Virus record (IMG/VR): IMGVR_UViG_3300042381_000848
Coordinates: 1 to 64,000 of that record
Length of the DNA stretch: 64,000 bases
Reading direction: 5' to 3' (one strand)
From: a virus
Shown: in pieces, positions 1 through 8,709 of the stretch
How the letters are laid out: the number at the start of each line of letters is the position of its first letter
How positions within the stretch are numbered: the first letter of the stretch is position 1
Notes under the pieces: model-generated
The model's input: only the letters and a program-made list of their open reading frames with translations
Databases searched by the model: none
What the model was told of the DNA's origin: nothing
Position numbers and translations under genes: made by a program

Positions 1-550
1 TTAATGCACCTGCACCAGAACCAGTTGAAGCAACTGCTGACAAGTTAGAAGTAGTTACATTGTTAAGTGAATAACCAAATCTACCTGCACCATAAAGACC
101 ACCTGCTGCGTCTGAACCTGTTGATGTAACACCAAACAATGAATCTAATGCATTAGGATTACCAAATGGATCACCTGTTCTATTAGAATTATCATCATCA
201 AATCCTGGTTGTTTTGTACCATATTTAAAATCTAAGTAAAATACTAGACCTGATGGCAAGTTCATTGGTTGAACTGATACAAATTCTTTAGCTGCAAATT
301 CAGCAAAGATACGACGTACCAATGGAAGTGCAACACCAGCCCACTCTTCAGATCCATTTGCTGTACCTGTTTGTGAAGCTTCTTTTACTAATTGTCTTGC
401 TTGGTTTTCAAGCAATTGAGCCATTCCTGCTCTTTCTGTCTCATTTCTAAGACCTTCTAATAATCCTGTTCTTTCCCATTTCTTGATAGTTGCTAATGCA
501 GCTGATCTTTGAGAATTGTCAGGACTTTGTAATAATGAATTTAAACTCAT
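1..550 (-). CDS. 23: Major capsid protein, gp23-like (C-terminus beyond window edge)
   Basis: N-terminal 183 residues of a T4 gp23-type major capsid protein; the rest lies outside the window. The start MSLNSLLQSPDN is followed by an amphipathic region (LLEGLRNETERAG, AQLLENQARQLVKEASQTG) that in this family is the cleaved pro-region. The hallmark stretch comes next: EEWAGVALPLVRRIFAEFAA, then VSVQPMNLPSGLVFYLDFKYG, which is shared by marine T4-like phages. A likely gp21 cleavage site is after LVKE (sequence LVKE|ASQT); I infer this from the (L/I)xE rule, and the P3 residue here is V, so the exact bond is uncertain. It lies directly downstream of the scaffold gene, the usual 22-23 order. Confidence 0.93.
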   Translation of the reverse strand, partial: MSLNSLLQSPDNSQRSAALATIKKWERTGLLEGLRNETERAGMAQLLENQARQLVKEASQTGTANGSEEWAGVALPLVRRIFAEFAAKEFVSVQPMNLPSGLVFYLDFKYGTKQPGFDDDNSNRTGDPFGNPNALDSLFGVTSTGSDAAGGLYGAGRFGYSLNNVTTSNLSAVASTGSGAGAL

Positions 551-581
551 CGTTTTTTCTCCTTGTTTGTTTTTTTAAAAA

Positions 582-1577
582 TTAAATTAATCCTGCTAAT
601 TTTTTCCAACGATTTGCCATTTCAAATCCCTCAGATAATATTTGCGTTGTTTGTTTAGATGGTGCAGTTGTAGAAATTGCTCTAGATGCTGCTGATTCTT
701 TTACCATCTTGCGTTTTTGAGTTGGTTTGATAAAGCTTTCAGCCAATGTAGCAAATACTAATTTTGCTTCTCTTGGAGATACTGCTCTATCAAAATTCTC
801 AATAACTTTCATTTTTTGACCTTCGTTTAAGTCAAAGTTACGGAACAATTTGTTGGTGTAAAGAAGTTTTGCATTTAAAAGATTAACTTCGTTGATAACA
901 GACTTAAGGTGTTTAACCGTACGGTATGCTTCTTCTAAGTTTTTCTCTAATTCTTCATTTTCGGTTTGTAATGCATCTACTTGAGCTGCACCAGCCATTG
1001 GCTCGTCTACCATTTCTTCTTCACGTAAGATTGATTCAATGATTGAATTGATATCTTCGTCAATTTCATCCGTTACTGGTTCTTCTGCTGGCATTTCTTG
1101 TTCGTTATATGCACCTTCTCCGTACATACCTTCATTTTCCATACCATCCATTGGTTCTTCCAAATCTCTTAAAATTTCTTCAAGATTAAGATCATCTTCT
1201 TCAGCTTCCATTTCTGGTTCAGCACCGACTTCCATTTCTGGTTCAGCACCGACTTCCATTTCTTCTTCACCGCCTAACATACCTGTTAAGTCATAATCAC
1301 CATCATCGTTGAAATCTAATCCAACATTTACTGAATCTGGGAATTCACCCATTTCCATTCCCGCTTCGTCTTCCATTCCTGGTTCTGCTTCTGCATCCAA
1401 GTCCATGTTAACATCCATTTCTTCGTCTTCTAATTCTTCTCGTAATTTAGCCGATAGCATGCCTTCAAGTCTAGGAGCAAATGCTTCCTGTAATGCAAGT
1501 TTTGCGTTTGCTAATGCCGTTTCTTTAACTGCTTTAGCATCAGCGATTGCTTGTTTTAGCAAATCTGATTTTGCCAT
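582..1577 (-). CDS. 22: Prohead core scaffolding protein, gp22-like
   Basis: 331 aa and extremely acidic in the middle (runs of E/D/M between residues about 45 and 190), with helical, charged ends. It starts MAKSDLLKQAIADAKAVKE and ends GFEMANRWKKLAGLI, the usual look of gp22 scaffolds in marine T4-like phages. A duplicated acidic motif (EMEVGAEPEMEVGAEPEMEA, about residues 105-125) arises from a short in-frame repeat. Scaffold proteins form the prohead core and are degraded by gp21; several LxE-type sites are present, such as LREE and ILREEE. It sits immediately upstream of the capsid gene. A late box lies 108 nt before the start, downstream of a terminator. Confidence 0.82.
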   Translation of the reverse strand: MAKSDLLKQAIADAKAVKETALANAKLALQEAFAPRLEGMLSAKLREELEDEEMDVNMDLDAEAEPGMEDEAGMEMGEFPDSVNVGLDFNDDGDYDLTGMLGGEEEMEVGAEPEMEVGAEPEMEAEEDDLNLEEILRDLEEPMDGMENEGMYGEGAYNEQEMPAEEPVTDEIDEDINSIIESILREEEMVDEPMAGAAQVDALQTENEELEKNLEEAYRTVKHLKSVINEVNLLNAKLLYTNKLFRNFDLNEGQKMKVIENFDRAVSPREAKLVFATLAESFIKPTQKRKMVKESAASRAISTTAPSKQTTQILSEGFEMANRWKKLAGLI

Positions 1578-1685
1578 ACTTGTTCTCCTTAAATTTTGTT
1601 TTTTTGGAAATAAGATTATTTGTGAATCTTAATAAGAATATAAAATTGTGTAACGCTATATAAGATAGGATAGCGTATTCTAAGA

Positions 1686-1693
1686 ATAAATAT
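1686..1693 (-). promoter_or_regulatory. Late box ATATTTAT upstream of scaffold/capsid genes
   Basis: The octamer reads ATATTTAT toward the gene. It is 108 nt before the scaffold start, the longest gap in the set, in a 188-bp gap that otherwise holds only the bS21 terminator. The adjacent GCTTATATTTATTCTTAG fits the set's consensus. Confidence 0.5.
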
Positions 1694-1718
1694 AAGCAAA
1701 AATAAAAAACCAGTAAAA

Positions 1719-1745
1719 AAGCCCTAACTTTTTAGGCTAGGGCTT
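1719..1745 (-). terminator. Rho-independent terminator after the bS21 gene
   Basis: Perfect 8-bp stem AAGCCCTA/TAGGGCTT followed on the minus strand by a T run (TTTTTTACTG). It ends the bS21-containing transcript before the scaffold/capsid promoter. The same T-run tail recurs at the 50.25-kb and 51.68-kb terminators. Confidence 0.8.
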
Positions 1746-1765
1746 AATTATCGTAAATAAATTAT

Positions 1766-2011
1766 TTAATCTCGATGCAAATCTCGTACATATTGAATAT
1801 ATCGGGCTGCACTTAATTCTTTTCTACGTTTAGCACTAGGCTTTATAAAAGTTTTATTATCTTTAATTTTTTCTAAAACTCCTGATGATTTTACTTTGCG
1901 TTTGAAAAATTTCATAGCGTGTGCAAAATCTTCTCTAGATGTTCCTGCTACTTTAACTGCCGTAGCGTGACCTGGAATAATTGCCTGGTGTTGTTTCTGT
2001 TTTTTACTCAT
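1766..2011 (-). CDS. rpsU: Ribosomal protein bS21 homologue
   Basis: 81 aa. The core FAHAMKFFKRKVKSSGVLE, followed by FIKPSAKRRKELSAARY, matches the bS21 family pattern (F-KRK--SG-L---K----KPS-KRR----AA). It is close to normal bS21 length with a short extra N-terminus. bS21 sits at the 3' end of 16S rRNA, next to the anti-Shine-Dalgarno region. In Bacteroidota, bS21 helps hide that region, and phage copies of bS21 are known in other phages. It lies inside the head operon, between the protease block and the scaffold, just ahead of a terminator, so it should be made late. I infer that it retunes host ribosomes for phage late mRNAs. Confidence 0.85.
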   Translation of the reverse strand: MSKKQKQHQAIIPGHATAVKVAGTSREDFAHAMKFFKRKVKSSGVLEKIKDNKTFIKPSAKRRKELSAARYIQYVRDLHRD

Positions 2012-2021
2012 ATAATTGTTT

Positions 2022-2555
2022 TTAAATTTTTCTTAAAGGACGTTTGGTTTGCATTTGTGGTTCTGGTAATTCTTGTGCTGGGTTTGCTTCACCCCTTACT
2101 TTAAATTTGAATGCAGCCAATTCTAAGCGTTGTGCAAAATAACCTTGAATTCGTTGTGCATCTTTTTCTGGATCTTCTCCCAATCTAAAATAGAAATATC
2201 CATTCTTACCACTTTTAGATACAGTACGTTTAATTATAGTAAATCCTTTCTTTTCAGCCCATTGTTTAATATCATCAGAAACAGACTGTGCTTGTGCCGG
2301 ATCTTTAATTGCATATACTATTCCGCCTTGATATTCATCAATACCATTAACTAGTTTAGCTTCATCAACAAGTTCTTCTTCAATGTGAATTCTGCCTTTT
2401 GTAGTTTGCAAAATACTTTGAGCTGCTTTAACTTTATTTGGATCGGCTGCATCTTTCGGTGATAACACAACATCTTTACTAGGATCTAATTTAGCTGTTG
2501 CTTGTTCTGGCATCGCGAAAAATTCTCGATATAATTTTTTAAATGTACTCATCAT
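2022..2555 (-). CDS. Hypothetical head-module protein
   Basis: 177 aa, not recognised. The N-terminus (MSTFKKLYREFFAMPEQ) is a short amphipathic leader, with a possible but weak protease site at MPE|Q. The middle (residues about 80-150) looks like a compact alpha/beta domain: GGIVYAIKDPAQAQSVSDDI, then GFTIIKRTVSKSGKNGYFYFRLG. The C-terminus is Pro/Gln rich. It lies between the protease and bS21 genes and ends 10 nt before the bS21 start, so it is probably a minor head or core protein. A second Met follows the first (MMS..). Confidence 0.6.
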   Translation of the reverse strand: MMSTFKKLYREFFAMPEQATAKLDPSKDVVLSPKDAADPNKVKAAQSILQTTKGRIHIEEELVDEAKLVNGIDEYQGGIVYAIKDPAQAQSVSDDIKQWAEKKGFTIIKRTVSKSGKNGYFYFRLGEDPEKDAQRIQGYFAQRLELAAFKFKVRGEANPAQELPEPQMQTKRPLRKI

Positions 2556-2595
2556 ACTTACCTTTAATATATAAAATTATTTGATAACATCCAAA

Positions 2596-3012
2596 TTATT
2601 GAACATCATAATATTTGCTTAATCCTTCTCTAATATCTTCGCATGCAGCTTCCATTCTGCGTTCATGGATCATTACTTCACTTGCACTTTTTTGCATTTC
2701 TTTTAACGCCATTTCTATTAGTTTCTGATGTCTACCATATGCAACTTTTTCTACTACATCATCATCTGATTCACTTATCATTCTATTTGCAGTTTCAACT
2801 ATTTTGCTTATTCCCTCAACTGCTTCTTGTAAACGTTGACCTCTTGCCTTAACTGTTTCTGACATTGCAGAAAATGAATTTAATGCTTCAGCAAATGCTC
2901 GTTTATCATCAACTGACACTGGTTCTTGTTGTCCGCTGAAAACTGTTTTTTTAGGTTCTGCTTGTTCGCCTAACCAAAGATTTCTTACTATTTCTAAATT
3001 ACTTTTTTTCAT
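2596..3012 (-). CDS. Hypothetical head-module coiled-coil protein
   Basis: 138 aa using the ATG at 3012, which is one base after the stop of the protease gene. A longer reading from 3039 would overlap the protease by 26 bases and is less likely. Mostly helical and rich in E, K and A, with heptad-like runs (AFAEALNSFSAMSETVKARG and EGISKIVETANRMISES). The N-terminus MKKSNLEIVRNLWLGE|QAEP contains an LxE site after a hydrophobic helix, so it may be a processed prohead core protein. Function unknown. Confidence 0.6.
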   Translation of the reverse strand: MKKSNLEIVRNLWLGEQAEPKKTVFSGQQEPVSVDDKRAFAEALNSFSAMSETVKARGQRLQEAVEGISKIVETANRMISESDDDVVEKVAYGRHQKLIEMALKEMQKSASEVMIHERRMEAACEDIREGLSKYYDVQ

Positions 3013-3013
3013 A

Positions 3014-3643
3014 TTATATCCTACATTTTCCGTCTTCACATAAAATTGATGTAATAATACTATTTACACCATTATATTTATTTTTTGCTATATTGTTACT
3101 AGTTGATTCGTTCATGTTCGTAGGCCGCATAAAAGCCCCATGTGTCGATGGATTTGAAACAAAGTCCCAACATATTAATTCAAAGTCTTCTTGTACTTCA
3201 ACTACACCCTCACTACGCAATTCTTTAACTGAACCCATTCCTCTACTAGAAATACCCAATGTAATCCCAGCTTTAAACAATGATTTCAATATATTGCCAG
3301 ATGGTGTATCTAGTATTTGTACTGCACCTAATAAATCATCACCATTCCACCATATTTTTAAAACATTGTGCGAGACATTGTTCAAATTAACTACAGATGA
3401 TTCTGGATGATCTAATTCTCCTAATGCTCTATGTTGATCAATATATTCTCGTTGATATCGTTGACATTCGCGCATTAGGATATTTTTTGGATAAACTCTA
3501 CCATTTTGATTTTTAGCTCCAGCACGTTGCAATACTCCTTGAACTACAACACCGCCTGGAATTCCATATGCGGCGCCTGATTGTTCAGTTAATGAACCCA
3601 TTGGCTTAAATGGTATATATTCGACTATTAATTGCTTTGACAT
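3014..3643 (-). CDS. 21: Prohead maturation protease, gp21-like
   Basis: 209 aa. It carries the conserved NGRVYP motif (about residues 47-52), ALGELDHPESS, VSHNVLKIWW with the presumed catalytic His, and GITLGISSRGMGSV with the presumed catalytic Ser, followed by DFELICWDFVSNPSTHGAF. These are the signature blocks of the T4 gp21/S80 protease family. The enzyme matures the prohead by cutting scaffold, capsid and internal proteins after (L/I)-x-E. This specificity is what makes the N-terminal leaders of other proteins in this window meaningful. Its own C-terminus after MNESTSN is variable. Confidence 0.92.
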   Translation of the reverse strand: MSKQLIVEYIPFKPMGSLTEQSGAAYGIPGGVVVQGVLQRAGAKNQNGRVYPKNILMRECQRYQREYIDQHRALGELDHPESSVVNLNNVSHNVLKIWWNGDDLLGAVQILDTPSGNILKSLFKAGITLGISSRGMGSVKELRSEGVVEVQEDFELICWDFVSNPSTHGAFMRPTNMNESTSNNIAKNKYNGVNSIITSILCEDGKCRI

Positions 3644-3645
3644 AT

Positions 3646-4365
3646 TTACTCTCCTAATGCTCTTACACGTTCTGATATCTTAATTAATCGTTCTGATATT
3701 TTATTCAATGCCTTTGAAGTCGATGGGTCATAATTTGATGATGTAACCCCTGATTCTGTTTTTAAGCGTGAATTGTAACTTACTAATGTTTCTATTTCGC
3801 GGAGCTTCATTGCAATTTCTTGAATTGTTTGTTTTACTTTACTTGACGGTTTTATATCACCTTTCTTAAAGGTACGATATGATTCTATAAGTTGTTCATA
3901 TTTCGAATCTACCGTTTCACCTAATATATCAGCTAATGGTCGTACCGGCTTAATTGGAGGTTGATTTGTTTTTTTTGCTTGACTAGGTGTATCAGTCAAA
4001 TCAATTGATGGATACTTCATAGGACGATTATACCATTTTTTATCATCGCCAGCAAATGGAAATTTATCCATAAATTCTTCTTCTTCCGATTCAGGACGCT
4101 GATATTCGCCTGGTTTATATGTTGGAGAAGTGTTAATTCCTTCTTTGACACGTTTCATTCCTAATACTTCAACTGTATCATCATCTGCATTTGCAAATGC
4201 ATTTGGCGTCATATATGCACCAGCACCAGCTGAAGTTGAAATTTCGTCTAATTCTAATTCTTCATTAGGTAAATGATTTACATGATTCGCGAGATCATCG
4301 ATGATATCATTTGTTTTATCAACAGCTTCAAATGCTTCTTCTATTTGTTGTAAGAATGATTTCAT
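3646..4365 (-). CDS. Hypothetical prohead-associated protein
   Basis: 239 aa, acidic, with an apparently disordered middle (proline, glutamate and threonine rich, residues about 75-150) and a helical C-terminus (KQTIQEIAMKLREIETLVSYN, then ALNKISERLIKISERVRALGE). The N-terminus MKSFLQQIEE|AFEA fits the T4 capsid-targeting pattern (compare MKTYQEFIAE|A of T4 IPIII), so it could be an internal or core protein cut by the neighbouring protease. It is two bases from the protease gene and overlaps the upstream gene by four bases. Confidence 0.6.
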   Translation of the reverse strand: MKSFLQQIEEAFEAVDKTNDIIDDLANHVNHLPNEELELDEISTSAGAGAYMTPNAFANADDDTVEVLGMKRVKEGINTSPTYKPGEYQRPESEEEEFMDKFPFAGDDKKWYNRPMKYPSIDLTDTPSQAKKTNQPPIKPVRPLADILGETVDSKYEQLIESYRTFKKGDIKPSSKVKQTIQEIAMKLREIETLVSYNSRLKTESGVTSSNYDPSTSKALNKISERLIKISERVRALGE

Positions 4366-5216
4366 TTATGTATCTCATTTAATTCATCAACTAAATCCAT
4401 ATATCTCATTAAATTTAATATATGTGATTCTTTTAATTTTTTTATTGTTTCTACATTGCAAAGCATTTCTGATAGTTTTTCAACTTTAATCTTAACAACT
4501 TTATCATCAATAGTTTTAGCATGTTCTGCTAATTTTATTTTGATTGTTGGAATTATTTTTTGTACATATTCTCTGAGTGCTTCAGTATCATTAACATGAG
4601 TAATATACTTGTTTAATAATTGTTTTTGTGATTCTGATAATACGTTTGAATACGCAGTATTAAATTTATCAACAAGTATTTTATATGTTAATAGTCTTAC
4701 ATCTTTATCTTGTTTAGAAAATGATTCCATAACTAAATCTCGTTGTTCAACTAATTTAGGTTTTGGCATTGCATGTTCAAGCAAAACGGTTTTGCATTGC
4801 ATCAATTGTTTTGGGTTATCAGTCTCATCATATTCAAACAACATGTAAATTGATGCTAATTCTTTATAGTTATTAACATGTATCTTTGACATATTTTCAA
4901 AAATAAAATTTTCTGAAATTTCTTTAACTAGATTATACTTTTGACGATTCAGTGTAGTATGATTTAATTTTTTATGAGCATCTTTAACCGTACGAATAAA
5001 ATCTAATGCTCGTGCTTCTGATTTATGATGTTCTTTTATCAAAGCATTGTATAATTGCAATTCTTTAGATAGCTCCGTATTTCTACCGAAATATTTTTTA
5101 ATAATATCAATAGTTATTGACTTGTCCGATGTTAATGTTTCAGAAGTTAATTTTCGTACTAGCATTTCAAAAAGAATGCCGGTATTTTTATACTTTGAAT
5201 GTTTTAATTTTTTCAT
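4362..5216 (-). CDS. Hypothetical head-module protein, conserved position between portal and protease
   Basis: 284 aa, almost all alpha-helical, Lys/Leu/Glu rich. The N-terminus (KKLKHSKYKNTGILFEMLVRKLTSE) is basic. Marine T4-like phages often carry a similar helical protein at this place, between portal and protease, of unknown role; I use position and general look, not a motif. It overlaps the next gene by four bases (ATGA) and has its own late box 22 nt upstream. Confidence 0.65.
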   Translation of the reverse strand: MKKLKHSKYKNTGILFEMLVRKLTSETLTSDKSITIDIIKKYFGRNTELSKELQLYNALIKEHHKSEARALDFIRTVKDAHKKLNHTTLNRQKYNLVKEISENFIFENMSKIHVNNYKELASIYMLFEYDETDNPKQLMQCKTVLLEHAMPKPKLVEQRDLVMESFSKQDKDVRLLTYKILVDKFNTAYSNVLSESQKQLLNKYITHVNDTEALREYVQKIIPTIKIKLAEHAKTIDDKVVKIKVEKLSEMLCNVETIKKLKESHILNLMRYMDLVDELNEIHK

Positions 5217-5238
5217 ATCAATACGATACTTTTTTTAA

Positions 5239-5246
5239 ATAAATAT
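5239..5246 (-). promoter_or_regulatory. Late box ATATTTAT
   Basis: Between portal and the 4362 gene, 22 nt before the start codon. Confidence 0.55.
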
Positions 5247-5247
5247 G

Positions 5248-7083
5248 TTATAAAATATTATTCTCATCTAATAATGTACCAGCATCTGAATTTGGTTGTT
5301 CTCCAGGTAGCATCGATTCGGAAATAATCTTAGCTGAGGTTTTATTTTTTGATTTTTTCATTATTTTTAACACATTTTCATGAGCCAAATCTAATTTGCG
5401 TGATCTACGCGGATCTGGTAAAAAAGCTGATTTTTGATTTGTAGCATCAAATGCTTGATCAATTTCTTTTTTACCCGTTGGATCCCATCCGAATGCATTC
5501 TTATGTTGTCCAAATTTAATTCCTTCTTTTGGACGACCACCTTTATCTTTATCTTCTACTTCGTCTGAACTCATATGCATTGATGCTAAATCATGAGGTG
5601 TACCATATGACACTCCTGTTACAGCTGGATCATTACCTTCTTGTTCAAGTTGATTTTGACGGAAGCGCAATTTCAAATCTTCAATAACATTAACGCGTTC
5701 AGCTAGCCATTGTTCTTCTGACATATTAAATATGAATTCATATATGTATTTATCTGATACTAATTTTGAATCTTTCATTGATGTTGCTAATGTCATTTTT
5801 TCTGTCATTAATGCAACTTTTTGTTGATCATATACAATAGACGGTGCTGTTAATTCTAATTCAAATCCAACTAAATCGTCATCTTCAAATCCTTGTGCAT
5901 ATAAATGTACAATTGCTATTTTATATAATTCAGACGTAACAATTTTTTGAATACGTTCAATTGTTCTAGCAAAACGAATATCCATTGATGCTAATGTAGT
6001 TTTACCTTCAACTGCTTCTGCATATCCTAAAAATGGTTTAGGAATTTTAAGAGCAGCCATCATTTTATCTTTAACGTAATTGATATCATCAATACCCGTA
6101 AATGTCATACCCGGTAATGTGTCAATTGATGTAGATGACTGTCCTCCTCGTACTGGCAAATAATAATCTTCTAACATGTTGTTTAGATTAAACTTTAAAT
6201 TGTAATTACCAGTTTGTGCATCAACGTGTGGAATTTTTTTCATTTTATTGATAACTTGTTCCATGAAAGTATCAACTTCATTTGGCGGAATATTACCAAT
6301 ATCAATTTTAAAAATACGTTTTTCAGGTGCGCGCATTATTCTGTGAATAAGCATTGCATCCTCTAACATTGTAAGTTTTTGAAATTCTTTACGTGCACCT
6401 TCTAACATTGATTTACCATATGGTAAAAAGTTAGAATCAGATAACATTCGGAAATGTGCTACCTCAAATACATCATACATTAATCCAGGACTAGATGCAT
6501 GGCGAAATTTGATTTTATAATCACCCGTATCTTCTGCAAATTCTTCCCAACGTTCTACTTCGTAACTTGAAAAGGGACGAGCATTAATTACACCTAATTC
6601 ATTTGCAATATCTAATTTTAAAAAGAAATCACCATACTTAGTCATGTTTCTAATCCATGGCCAAAGATTGAATTCGATATTTAATACATCATAAAATAAA
6701 TTATAAAGTATTTTTTGTATGTGAGTTTTGTTTGTTTTGATAGTTAACATATCGCCGAATTGATCTGCAAGAGTTGATTCGTCTGCATATATGTCAAGTG
6801 CTGCACTTATAATTGGATCTTTATCCATCATTTCGTAATCAGTGTATAACTGCATACGATTTTGGTGCATATAATAATTTGAATCATACCCACCCATACC
6901 ACCTACACGATGGCGATTTGAACCATGTAAACGAGTATATCGGTCAGCAACTTTTGTTTGATTTAGATTTCCCGTTGACTGTAAACGGTTAGTATCTACA
7001 ACTTTAAGTTGATCTTTTCCATATACACGTACGATGACGTTTGTAGCAAATAGATTTTGTAATCGTTTTCTTAATGATGCCAT
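5248..7083 (-). CDS. 20: Portal vertex protein, gp20-like
   Basis: 611 aa, in the range of T4-like portals. Typical segments are YTDYEMMDKDPIISAALDIY and ADESTL (residues about 78-105), WIRNMTKYGDFFLKLDI, MLEDYYLPVRGGQSSTSIDTLPG, and AEAVEGKTTLASMDIRFARTIERIQK. The portal dodecamer sits at the unique capsid vertex, starts prohead assembly and binds the terminase. The C-terminal 130 residues are polar and variable. It follows the terminase gene directly, without tail sheath or tube genes between them. Confidence 0.95.
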   Translation of the reverse strand: MASLRKRLQNLFATNVIVRVYGKDQLKVVDTNRLQSTGNLNQTKVADRYTRLHGSNRHRVGGMGGYDSNYYMHQNRMQLYTDYEMMDKDPIISAALDIYADESTLADQFGDMLTIKTNKTHIQKILYNLFYDVLNIEFNLWPWIRNMTKYGDFFLKLDIANELGVINARPFSSYEVERWEEFAEDTGDYKIKFRHASSPGLMYDVFEVAHFRMLSDSNFLPYGKSMLEGARKEFQKLTMLEDAMLIHRIMRAPEKRIFKIDIGNIPPNEVDTFMEQVINKMKKIPHVDAQTGNYNLKFNLNNMLEDYYLPVRGGQSSTSIDTLPGMTFTGIDDINYVKDKMMAALKIPKPFLGYAEAVEGKTTLASMDIRFARTIERIQKIVTSELYKIAIVHLYAQGFEDDDLVGFELELTAPSIVYDQQKVALMTEKMTLATSMKDSKLVSDKYIYEFIFNMSEEQWLAERVNVIEDLKLRFRQNQLEQEGNDPAVTGVSYGTPHDLASMHMSSDEVEDKDKGGRPKEGIKFGQHKNAFGWDPTGKKEIDQAFDATNQKSAFLPDPRRSRKLDLAHENVLKIMKKSKNKTSAKIISESMLPGEQPNSDAGTLLDENNIL

Positions 7084-7097
7084 ATAATATTTTTATT

Positions 7098-7105
7098 ATA
7101 AATAT
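7098..7105 (-). promoter_or_regulatory. Late box ATATTTAT upstream of portal gene
   Basis: 14 nt before the portal start codon, in the 47-bp gap after the terminase stop. Confidence 0.55.
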
Positions 7106-7130
7106 AACTAATTTAAGAACCACCGGTGAT

Positions 7131-8708
7131 TTATAACAACCAAGTTAAACTTTCGTCGTCTGCTCCGTTATTCCATGACCAACCCGTATCTTGTCGGCGT
7201 TGATTGTTTGTGTATATAACTGGTTCTGTTTTTGAAAAATGTGATAATGCACGTTTACTTAATTCAATGCCTTGTTGACGCAATTTAAGTGATGTATCTC
7301 GCAACCATAGCCCTATACAAAATGCCATAACAAGGTCATCATTATAACCACTTTGTGATTGAGCTTTACCATTCAACCAAATAAATACAAACAATTCTTG
7401 AATTAAACGTTTAGATCTAATTATAGGAGTTCGTTCACGCATATACATTTCTAGTGCTGATATCATTAATGGGCGTGTACGAGTTGTTGTTGATACTCCA
7501 GGAACCATTTGGCTCTTATCTTTCATATCATAACCTTTTTTCAATTGTACATCGGCATCTGTATATCCATCATCTTTATATGTATAAAATAAATTTTGGT
7601 AGCCTCTATCTAATGCTGGTTGAATTGCAGCCCAACCAATGTTTGCATTTTCTATTGCTAGCAATGCATTATTCCATTCTGTTGCAACAGTTACTAACAT
7701 GTTACCAAATTCATTAGGAGGAATTTTTCCTTTGTATTCTGCTACTTGTCTTACATCTAATGTATCTATAACATGAAACGTTGACCAGTCACCGCCATCA
7801 CCCCGCGCAACGTCAGCAATTACCATATAGTCACGTGCGTAATCTGGATATTCCCAAATCCAATATGCGTTATCATATCCTCGTTTTTCTATAGGGTCGC
7901 TACATTTTTCTTCAAATTCCAACAATATAGCACCGTCAATTACAGTGTGACCAGATGAAACGAAATCGCAATCACATTCTTGAGCAGCACCTCGTTCGCC
8001 TAATAATTGTGTTTGTTGATCGCGCCATGGTTGGTCTCGTTCTGGATGAACTGTCCAATGTAGTTTGATTGTATGAAATCCGTTGATTGCAGCTTCTGCA
8101 TCTGCCCATGTTTGATGAAACCAATTACCTACACCGTTAGGAGTTGATAATACTATAGCTCCCCCACCCGTTGATAGTGTTGCTTGTGATGCTATCCATA
8201 TTTCTTCAATGTTACGAATAAATGCAGCTTCATCTATAATAAGCAATGATAATGCCTCAGAACGTGCACCGGTTGTAGCAGATGATACTGCCTTTATTTG
8301 TGAGCCATTTTTAAATTTAAGAGATAATTTGTTATCAGCTTCAATAGTTCCTTTCAACCAACTAGGTAAATTGTCATGCATTACTCGCACTTTAGTTACC
8401 AAGTTTTTTGCTACTTCTTGCGTTGTTGCAATAACAAGTACGTTGAAGTCTTCTTTGAACAACATGCTCCATAGTGCAAATCCAGCGGACAATGTTGAGA
8501 TACCCAACTGTCTTGATTTCAATATAACACTATATCTGTTATCACGTAATTCAGTTAATGAATCTTCCTGAAATGGAAATAAATTAAATTTAATCTTTCC
8601 TTTTTTAGGATGTTGTATATAACAATATTGTCTCATAAAAAACACAGGATCTTTAGCACACATTTGATATTGTTGCTGAATGATCTGTTTTATGTTTGGT
8701 TGAGACAT
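7131..8708 (-). CDS. 17: Terminase large subunit, gp17-like
   Basis: 525 aa. The ATPase half has a Walker A-type loop SRQLGIST (residues about 65-72), Walker B LLIIDEAAF (D159, E160) and the coupling motif STPNGVGNWFH. The nuclease half has VIADVARGDGGDWSTFHVID (first catalytic Asp about 299) and a late acidic motif GYNDDLVMA. The enzyme cuts concatemeric DNA and pumps it into the prohead through the portal. The small terminase (gp16) is not recognisable in the window. Confidence 0.95.
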   Translation of the reverse strand: MSQPNIKQIIQQQYQMCAKDPVFFMRQYCYIQHPKKGKIKFNLFPFQEDSLTELRDNRYSVILKSRQLGISTLSAGFALWSMLFKEDFNVLVIATTQEVAKNLVTKVRVMHDNLPSWLKGTIEADNKLSLKFKNGSQIKAVSSATTGARSEALSLLIIDEAAFIRNIEEIWIASQATLSTGGGAIVLSTPNGVGNWFHQTWADAEAAINGFHTIKLHWTVHPERDQPWRDQQTQLLGERGAAQECDCDFVSSGHTVIDGAILLEFEEKCSDPIEKRGYDNAYWIWEYPDYARDYMVIADVARGDGGDWSTFHVIDTLDVRQVAEYKGKIPPNEFGNMLVTVATEWNNALLAIENANIGWAAIQPALDRGYQNLFYTYKDDGYTDADVQLKKGYDMKDKSQMVPGVSTTTRTRPLMISALEMYMRERTPIIRSKRLIQELFVFIWLNGKAQSQSGYNDDLVMAFCIGLWLRDTSLKLRQQGIELSKRALSHFSKTEPVIYTNNQRRQDTGWSWNNGADDESLTWLL

Positions 8709-8709
8709 A

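Noticed and set aside
3013-3039. Start of the 2596 gene at 3039
   Set aside because: It would overlap the protease gene by 26 bases; the ATG at 3012 is one base after the protease stop.
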